In this document: positions 58,519 through 64,000 of the stretch, piece after piece
Layout: every line of letters starts with the position of its first letter
Numbering within the stretch: position 1 is the stretch's first letter
NCBI GenBank assembly: GCA_021495925.1
Contig: JAKEKT010000125.1
Location: forward strand, 24,742 to 88,741
Length of the DNA: 64,000 bases
Direction: 5' to 3'
Origin: Diplodia intermedia
Lineage: Eukaryota > Ascomycota > Dothideomycetes > Botryosphaeriales > Botryosphaeriaceae
Translations under genes and position numbers: made by a program
The notes under the pieces: model-generated
Seen by the model: the letters and a program-made list of their open reading frames with translations, nothing else
The model's database searches: none
What the model was told of the DNA's origin: nothing

Positions 58519-59636
58519 AGGATGCGTGGGTGGGAAAACGGTGTGTATAGGTACGCCTTCATGGCTTTTGTTTTTGATGTTTGAGATACCTCATGTTGTT
58601 ATACGCTCTATCAATATAGACGAAGATTATGGGAATAGTTCTGATATCCTAAAAAGTGACGGTGTTGGACGCAACCCCACCTTGGTGGCTCCGTCCCTTG
58701 CAACTTTGTACGCCAGCGCTCCCACAACACAAGAAATCCAACTCGATTTTTGCATTCACCCACCACCCGCTGAATTTGAGGAACACTCACCAAGAGCTCT
58801 CGGATTGCCCAGCTTTGCCTTGGACGGGTTTGCGCCGGTATCTTTCGACGGGCTCGACTCGGGATTGCTCGCGGTGAGTGGCCCGATTGCGCAACCCCGC
58901 GCATTCAAGTGCGCAAGTGCGCAAATCAGTATTCTGATTGCGACGTTTGAAGTTGCGGGAAGAATGGCTTAGCATTGCCGTGTTGGGCAGCGTGCGTCGG
59001 CCGGGGACCAATGGGCTCCGACCAGCCTTCGCTCTCCGCAGCTCTGCGTCACCCCACCACGCTTCTTTGTCGTCATCACCACGCTCGTTCCGACGCATGC
59101 ACGACGCCAAGCCCCTCGTTGCTGCCTTGCGCTACCGAATCCCTTCCGATGCGTGACGCTCTTCGTGGCACCGGCCGGGGGGAGCTGAGCTTCGCCTCGC
59201 ACCAACTTGACCCGCCATGAGCTTGCGCTACACCGTCGAGACGCCTCCGTACCTACCGCACACACGAACTTCCCCGGACTCTGAATTGATGCACACTGGC
59301 AGCTTCATATACCGGAGCTCACGGAAGTCGGTAATATATCCGACAGGGTAAGGCGCCTATCAGCGGGGAGACCAGGATCACCCAACGGCTCGGAGGATTG
59401 CTGAGCGCTTGTATGTGCAAGCTACATTCTCAGCACTCTGCATACGGTAAACCTTGCGTGCGGCACAGCAGCCAGGCCCTAGCCGAAGCGAAGCATGGAG
59501 ACGCCGCTGCAGGGGCAAAATTTGGGGGCGAACTGCCTGCTGTTGCTGGAATTGCCTGCCTTCCTCCTTCCTCTCGCTTTGGCTTTTCTTTTCATCTTGC
59601 TTTCATGTCGTCTCGAAAGGAAGGCAAGCATCCAGC
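58519..59636. other. Intergenic before the Kelch gene
   Basis: 1.1 kb. A short GCGCAA/GTGCGCAA repeat lies at 58890-58925. No gene was recognised on either strand. The last 60 bases are CT-rich and form the Kelch leader. Confidence 0.5.
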
Positions 59637-61612
59637 ATGTTTCCCTCCTTTGACCGTAAACCGCCGGGCTGGAGCTTGTTGGTCGCGCTCATCTTGCACA
59701 CTGCCTTGACAGCCAACGCTCAGAAAGAAGCGCCATCTGCCTCCGACTTCATCCGCCGCAGCGAGCATGGCTCCGCCGTCGTGGGCGACTTCCTCTACAT
59801 CGACGGCGGCAAACTCTCGCAAAACATCAGTGGCGAGCTCGACACCATCGTCCCGCGCGTGCAAAACACCACGCTTTCTATCGACATGCGCACCTCTTGG
59901 ACGAACGACTCGGTTAAGATGACCGAGATCGACCGCGGTGACACGCCCATCTTCACCTTCCCCAATCTCTGGCCCTCCGAGAGCTCGTCCTCCTTTTACC
60001 TCTGGGCGGGCATGCGCGCGCCGGACAACGCGGTGCCAAACCTCGGCCTATGGAAGTTCACAGCCGACGGCTCAAGCAGCGGTTCCTGGGCCAAGGTTGG
60101 CCAGAGCGACCTCGCCGCCTTCAACAACCTCACGCGGCCAGTGGGCGGCTACAGCGCGGTGCTGGGCGACGACACGGCCTTCTACGCCGGCGGCTTCCAC
60201 TCGTCCCAGACCGACCCGGCCGTCGACACGGGCTCCGAGATCCCCGTGCCGGGGCTGGTCTCGTACAACTTCACATCCGGCGAGTGGACGAACAGCAGCG
60301 CCACCGGCTTCACGACGTACGGCACGCAGATGTGGGGCAAGGCCGCCGCGGTGCCCTTCGGGGACCCAGGCTTGCTCGTCTTCCTCGGAGGCGAGAGCGG
60401 CAGCCGCACGGAGCTGTCCAACGCCGCGGGCCAGCTCGACCTCGACACCATCGCCGTGTACGACCCCGCGAACGACACGTGGTACAGCCAGGTCGCGACG
60501 GGCGACGTGCCCGGCACGCGCGACGGCTTCTGCCTCGTCGGCGCGCAGGAGACGGGCGCCGCGGGCGCCAACGGCTCCTACGAACTGTTCCTGTACGGCG
60601 GCTGGAACGCGGCCAAGGGCAGCGCGACGTACAACGACACGTACGTCCTCAGCCTGCCCGCCTTCCGCTGGTTCCGCGGCCCAAACGCGACGGCGGCGCG
60701 CCTCAACCACGGCTGCCACGCCGTCGGCGCCGGCCGCCGCCAGTTCGTCAGCGTGGGCGGCGCCGACAACAACGTCGAGACGGCGGCGCGCTGGACGACG
60801 GCGGACCCGTGGAAGCAGGGGCTGGGCGTGTTCGACATGACGGAGATGCGGTGGGCGGCCGGGTACGACGCGGACGCGGCGGCGTACGAAGTGCCGAGTG
60901 TGGTGCGGGAGTGGTATGCGGGTTCGGGAGGAGATGCGGAGCCCGAGTGGAGCTCGGATGCGGTGAAGGCGTTGTTTGCGAATGGTGAGTAGTAGTGCGG
61001 CGTGCTTTCTTGTGCACTGTCGAGGCCTCCTCCTCTCCTTCATCTTCTCCATATCCGTTCCTCCTCCATTCTAACCAACCGCCCCCAACCACAGCAACCA
61101 CACGCACTTCAACAACATCGTCCTCCTCCTCTTCCTCCTCGAGTACTACCTCATCCTCCTCATCCTCCAACAACCACACCGGCGCCATCGTCGGCGGCGT
61201 CGTCGGCACCATCGGCGGCATCGCCCTCATCGTCTCAGTCCTCTTCCTCCACCGCCGCCGTCGCCGTCGCCGTCTCAGCCGCAACGATCCGAACGCCGCT
61301 GCCACCAACGAGGAAGCGGGTGGCGGTCAGCCGCACGAGCTGCCGACGGGCCCGGAGAGGCAGGAGTTGCCGGCGCAGGAAGTGAAGGAGGTGCAAGGGG
61401 ATTATCACGGGCCGGCGGGGAAGTTTGGCGGGGGGGTGGTGAAGGCGAATCGAGAACCGGTGGAGGTGGATGGGACGGAGAGGGCGGTGGCGGAGTTGGA
61501 GGGGGGCGGGGTGGCGGCGGCTGAGAAAGATGGAGAGGAGAGGAAGGTGGGGGAGGGTGGGAAGAGACAGGAGAAGGTAGGGAACGACGACGGACGAGAG
61601 GAGTGGAGATGA
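59637..61612 (+). CDS. Kelch-repeat single-pass surface protein
   Basis: Exons are 59637-60984 and 61095-61612 with a 110-nt intron, giving 621 residues. A signal peptide (about 1-28: LLVALILHTALTANA) is followed by an ectodomain with Kelch-type blades: HGSAVVGDFLYIDGGKLS, YLWAGM, GGYSAVLGDDTAFYAGGFHS, GKAAAVPFGDPGLLVFLGGE, YELFLYGGWNA and NHGCHAVGAGRRQFVSVGG. A Ser/Thr run (about 456-475) links to a transmembrane helix, about 479-501 (GAIVGGVVGTIGGIALIVSVLFL). Seven arginines follow as stop-transfer sequence, then a charged cytosolic tail of about 110 residues. This layout is common in mould proteins annotated as Kelch or cell-wall-anchored proteins. It could sense or anchor wall material. 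The start was chosen by the signal peptide. Confidence 0.87.
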
Positions 61613-62508
61613 CCAACCAGGCCAGAGCTGGTGGGCGTGGATTATTCGCGATACCCCATTTGTTTGAGCCTCAGTTTCTTCTTTGCGGCTGTAATAGCGA
61701 CCTGGTGCGGCCGTCTGTATTTGTATATGTATCTGTCTATTTCTATCTATTTCTGTTCGACCGTGTGGAATAATCCGTCACCAATGGTACCACTGTAAGA
61801 ACGCTCTGGTATAGAAGTCCTATGACCTACTTGGACGGCTTATTATTTCTCCTCACAGACTTTCCCTGCAACTCCAGACACAAACGATCAAGCAACGCAA
61901 CGGCCTTCGCAAAGTAGTCTTAAGAGTGTCGGGTGCGCGACGATGAGAGTGGGGGAGTGACGGGGATGCCGACCGCCGGTGACGCACACGCCTATGATGG
62001 AGTGGGAGAGAGTGCTCACCTCCGCTCAGTGGTGCCGCATGGCCAGGCTTACTTGGGGAATCCTGCGGGGTCTTGCCCATGTAGGTAGCCCGGCCGTGCG
62101 GTGCTGGCGGTTCGGGAGTTCCAACTCCCCGGCCGGAGCAGCTTCAGTTTTTTTTGTCCTTCTTGGAGGGCTTTTCACCCTGCCTACGGGCGGTATCGCG
62201 CCCGGCGTGGGTAGAAGATTGATGGCGCGCGTTTGTTTGGAAGCTGGGGCGGATAACGTGCCATCAGGCGGAGAAACCTTACGGCTTACCGCGACAAACG
62301 TTGTGAGAACAGACGATTCTGGTGCCGGATTCAATGATGCGAAGCGGAAGCCGGCGAGTCGGGAGTGCTGATGACTGAGTAGTGACTGTTTGACTGGCAC
62401 ACAAACTCGTGCCTTCCGTCACTACACATTAACTGCTGCTTGCTTTACCACGTCAGGGCATGGAGGAAACGACATGGCTGCTGAAAGTTTTTGTTGTTTG
62501 CCCGAATG
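61613..62508. other. Intergenic, no gene seen
   Basis: About 0.9 kb: Kelch 3' UTR with TATC/TATTTC repeats near 61715-61755, then DNA without a convincing frame. Confidence 0.5.
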
Positions 62509-63175
62509 CTACTTGTCCATCCTGTCGCATATGTCTTTTATCCTTCCATAAGCACACACATGCAGCGTGCCTAGCTTTTTGTTCTGCACCGTCAAGGACC
62601 AGCAATGTAAGGCGGCACACCATTGGCCATTTTGAGTGAAGACAGCTTGTCGCTCTGTTTTTTTGACTACGACACCCAACTCATAAAGATATTCGTCGAT
62701 ATCAGTATCGTCGAGATTGTCAGTATCGTTGTAGAACTCACGAAATCCCTTAAGCGGGGCGGCCATCCTAAGGGAGTAAGTAAAGCTATGAATGGGCACT
62801 GATTTCTGGTTCAGCGTGGATAATCAGTTACTTACAAAATTACTCGAGGCCGGAGTTTATCCCATAGTTCAGGAATAACGCTGAGAAGCCTCTTGACGGA
62901 GCATTCCAGCTGGTCAAGATCTTGGATAACTTCTTCCAAGGTCGTGTTCTCATCGACTTCGTCTTCGAAGGGTTTGAAGAAGGAGTTATCGGAGGTGTTT
63001 TCGGAAGATCCGTCTTCTTCGCGTTCCTCATCGTATCTCTATTCCTCGTCTTATTCTCGTTGACCATCCATAATGATACCGCCGACATTTGACTTGGAGA
63101 GGTTATCAACCAATTCCTCGTTTATATCGAGGTGAGCGCACTTTCCAAAAAGTGACGCGGCTGGTGAAGTCCTTC
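62509..63175 (-). pseudogene. Decayed AT-rich hypothetical gene
   Basis: A minus-strand frame reads SLFGKCAHLDINEELVDNL and SKSNVGGIIMDGQRE. It then hits TAA (63051-63053) and TAG (63039-63041), and continues in the same frame with RYDEEREEDGSS, NTTLEEVIQDLDQLECSVKR and LLSVIPELWDKLRPRVI to 62836. A 68-nt intron (GTAAGT...TTAG, 62835-62768) joins it to 62767-62509, which starts LMAAPLKGFREFYNDTDNL and ends YGRIKDICDRMDK with a stop. The two stops are not removable by an obvious intron, so the copy looks inactivated. No family was recognised. The base composition is clearly more AT-rich than in neighbouring genes. Alternatively only the right part is expressed from an unseen first exon. Confidence 0.5.
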
Positions 63176-63862
63176 AATGTTGTTTGAATCAGTGTGTTAA
63201 AATGTAGCGTAGTGGCCTCCTATGCTTCTGCGGCAAGAGGAGAGCTTAGTTTAAATACTTTAGTGCCATGAAGTTTGTGGACTGCTGGGTTGATTGCAAC
63301 AGGGTTTGACCGTGACATCATTGTGTGGAGAATCATGGATCAAACTCATCCGTGCTTACTGTTCTGCACGGGAGATGTGGAGATCGTCCTCGACTCCATT
63401 TAACTCAAGGTAAGCCGAAACTTTGTGGCCGCCTGAGAGGTGGTTCGCAGTTATGTAGAATGATAAGTGGCAGTGACACTACCACAACCTTCTCTGCACG
63501 TACCGGCAAGCATCTTTCTGAGTGATACTGATATACACAAACCCCCGGAACCTCCAGGGAACCAAAACAATACGCACAGTACCGAAACCAGACAAAGTCA
63601 GTGAGCATGACGTTCAATTGACCTGGTTTCCCAGACCCCACCGTCATAGTGGGTTGTGGAAGAGTTCACCCTTCCGCAATGCATCTCACCAGAGAAGTCA
63701 CACCCTCAAATGGGCATCTATCCAACGTCACAGTGTCAACATGCAAGTTCAACAATATAACTGTGGACTTACATCCAGATATCTGAACACCGTCCGCATG
63801 GCTGGGTAAAAAAAACTCCCCCTCAAATATTCAACAACCTCTCCTGCCGTCCCCTCACCAGA
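63176..63862. other. Intergenic near the right edge
   Basis: About 0.7 kb of mixed composition. No convincing frame was found. The last 60 bases are CT/CA-rich and resemble a leader. Confidence 0.45.
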
Positions 63863-64000
63863 ATGCCGGCGCCACGCCATTCAGCTCCAGCACCGCACCG
63901 CCACCAACACCCTTCCCCCCCCAAAACCCCCCCCCTTCCTCCGCCGCCGCCGCCGCCGCCGCCGCCGCGCGGCACCCCACTGACGCGGGCAACCGCCATC
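63863..64000 (+). CDS. Possible gene start, Pro-rich, cut by the right edge
   Basis: An ATG in a good context (CACCAGAATGCC), after a pyrimidine-rich leader, opens a frame to the window end: MPAPRHSAPAPHRHQH, then a proline run from a CCG repeat (63941-63967). Low-complexity Pro-rich N-termini are common in mould proteins, but 46 codons are too few to be sure. Confidence 0.28.
   Translation, partial: MPAPRHSAPAPHRHQHPSPPKTPPLPPPPPPPPPPRGTPLTRATAI
63941..63967. repeat. (CCG)9 trinucleotide repeat
   Basis: Nine CCG units in a row next to C runs (63915-63922 and 63927-63935). In the plus-strand frame starting at 63863 they encode proline. Confidence 0.95.

Noticed and set aside
60072..61052. 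326-codon minus-strand frame opposite the Kelch gene
   Set aside because: Arg/Ala/Val-rich mirror of GC-rich coding sequence; no motif.
46608..61612. Idea of a secondary-metabolite cluster (propeller, LaeA-like methyltransferase, GMC oxidase)
   Set aside because: No backbone enzyme (PKS, NRPS, terpene synthase), P450 or transporter lies among them, and wide gaps and unrelated genes separate the candidates.
1..64000. CRISPR arrays, bacterial operons or prophage
   Set aside because: Gene structure, introns and gene content are eukaryotic; no spaced direct repeats were seen.

Overview
The window is nuclear DNA of a filamentous ascomycete (Pezizomycotina, possibly a Dothideomycete). Genes are split by many short introns (about 50-130 nt, GT...AG with CT-rich acceptors). 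The products are typical of moulds: a septin of the AspA/Cdc11 class, a Crh-type GPI-anchored transglycosidase, SMC3, a LaeA-like methyltransferase, a GMC oxidoreductase of cellobiose-dehydrogenase type and a long-tailed aquaporin. Genes lie in GC-rich DNA separated by long gene-poor stretches with simple repeats. The species cannot be fixed from the sequence alone.

Layout, left to right. 1-0.7 kb: 3' end of an RNase H-like gene. 2.2-3.9 kb: secreted type-B carboxylesterase. 6.3-9.5 kb: a divergent pair, septin (minus) and a PROPPIN autophagy-type beta-propeller (plus). 9.5-16.6 kb: about 7 kb with no recognisable gene. 16.6-20.4 kb: an extremely intron-rich PQ-loop membrane protein and a Y_phosphatase3-type phosphatase. 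21-24.5 kb: a possible small gene and the Crh-type cell-wall enzyme. 25.4-29.2 kb: cohesin subunit SMC3. 29.8-30.6 kb: a wrecked arylsulfatase. 31.3-33.9 kb: an OsmC-like protein and a shortened velvet-domain protein. 37-45.5 kb: two low-complexity hypothetical proteins around a 6 kb gap. 46.6-48.4 kb: an F-box protein convergent with a secreted six-bladed propeller. 50.5-54.9 kb: aquaporin and LaeA-like methyltransferase. 56.8-61.6 kb: GMC oxidoreductase and Kelch membrane protein. 62.5-63.2 kb: decayed AT-rich gene. The right edge may hold the start of another gene.

No operon or clear biosynthetic cluster is present. Housekeeping genes (septin, PROPPIN, SMC3, phosphatase) mix with secreted or surface genes for the cell wall and extracellular substrates. 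The most unusual signal is in the PQ-loop gene at 16.6-18.3 kb. The conserved protein motif and the reading frame are restored only if a single-nucleotide exon (a T at 16826) is spliced in between two introns. Other points of note are a 9-nt first coding exon in the septin gene, a GC-AG intron in SMC3, a multi-frame sulfatase pseudogene and a velvet protein lacking the end of its domain.

Exon borders were derived by hand from reading frame, splice consensus and family motifs. No transcript or database comparison was possible.
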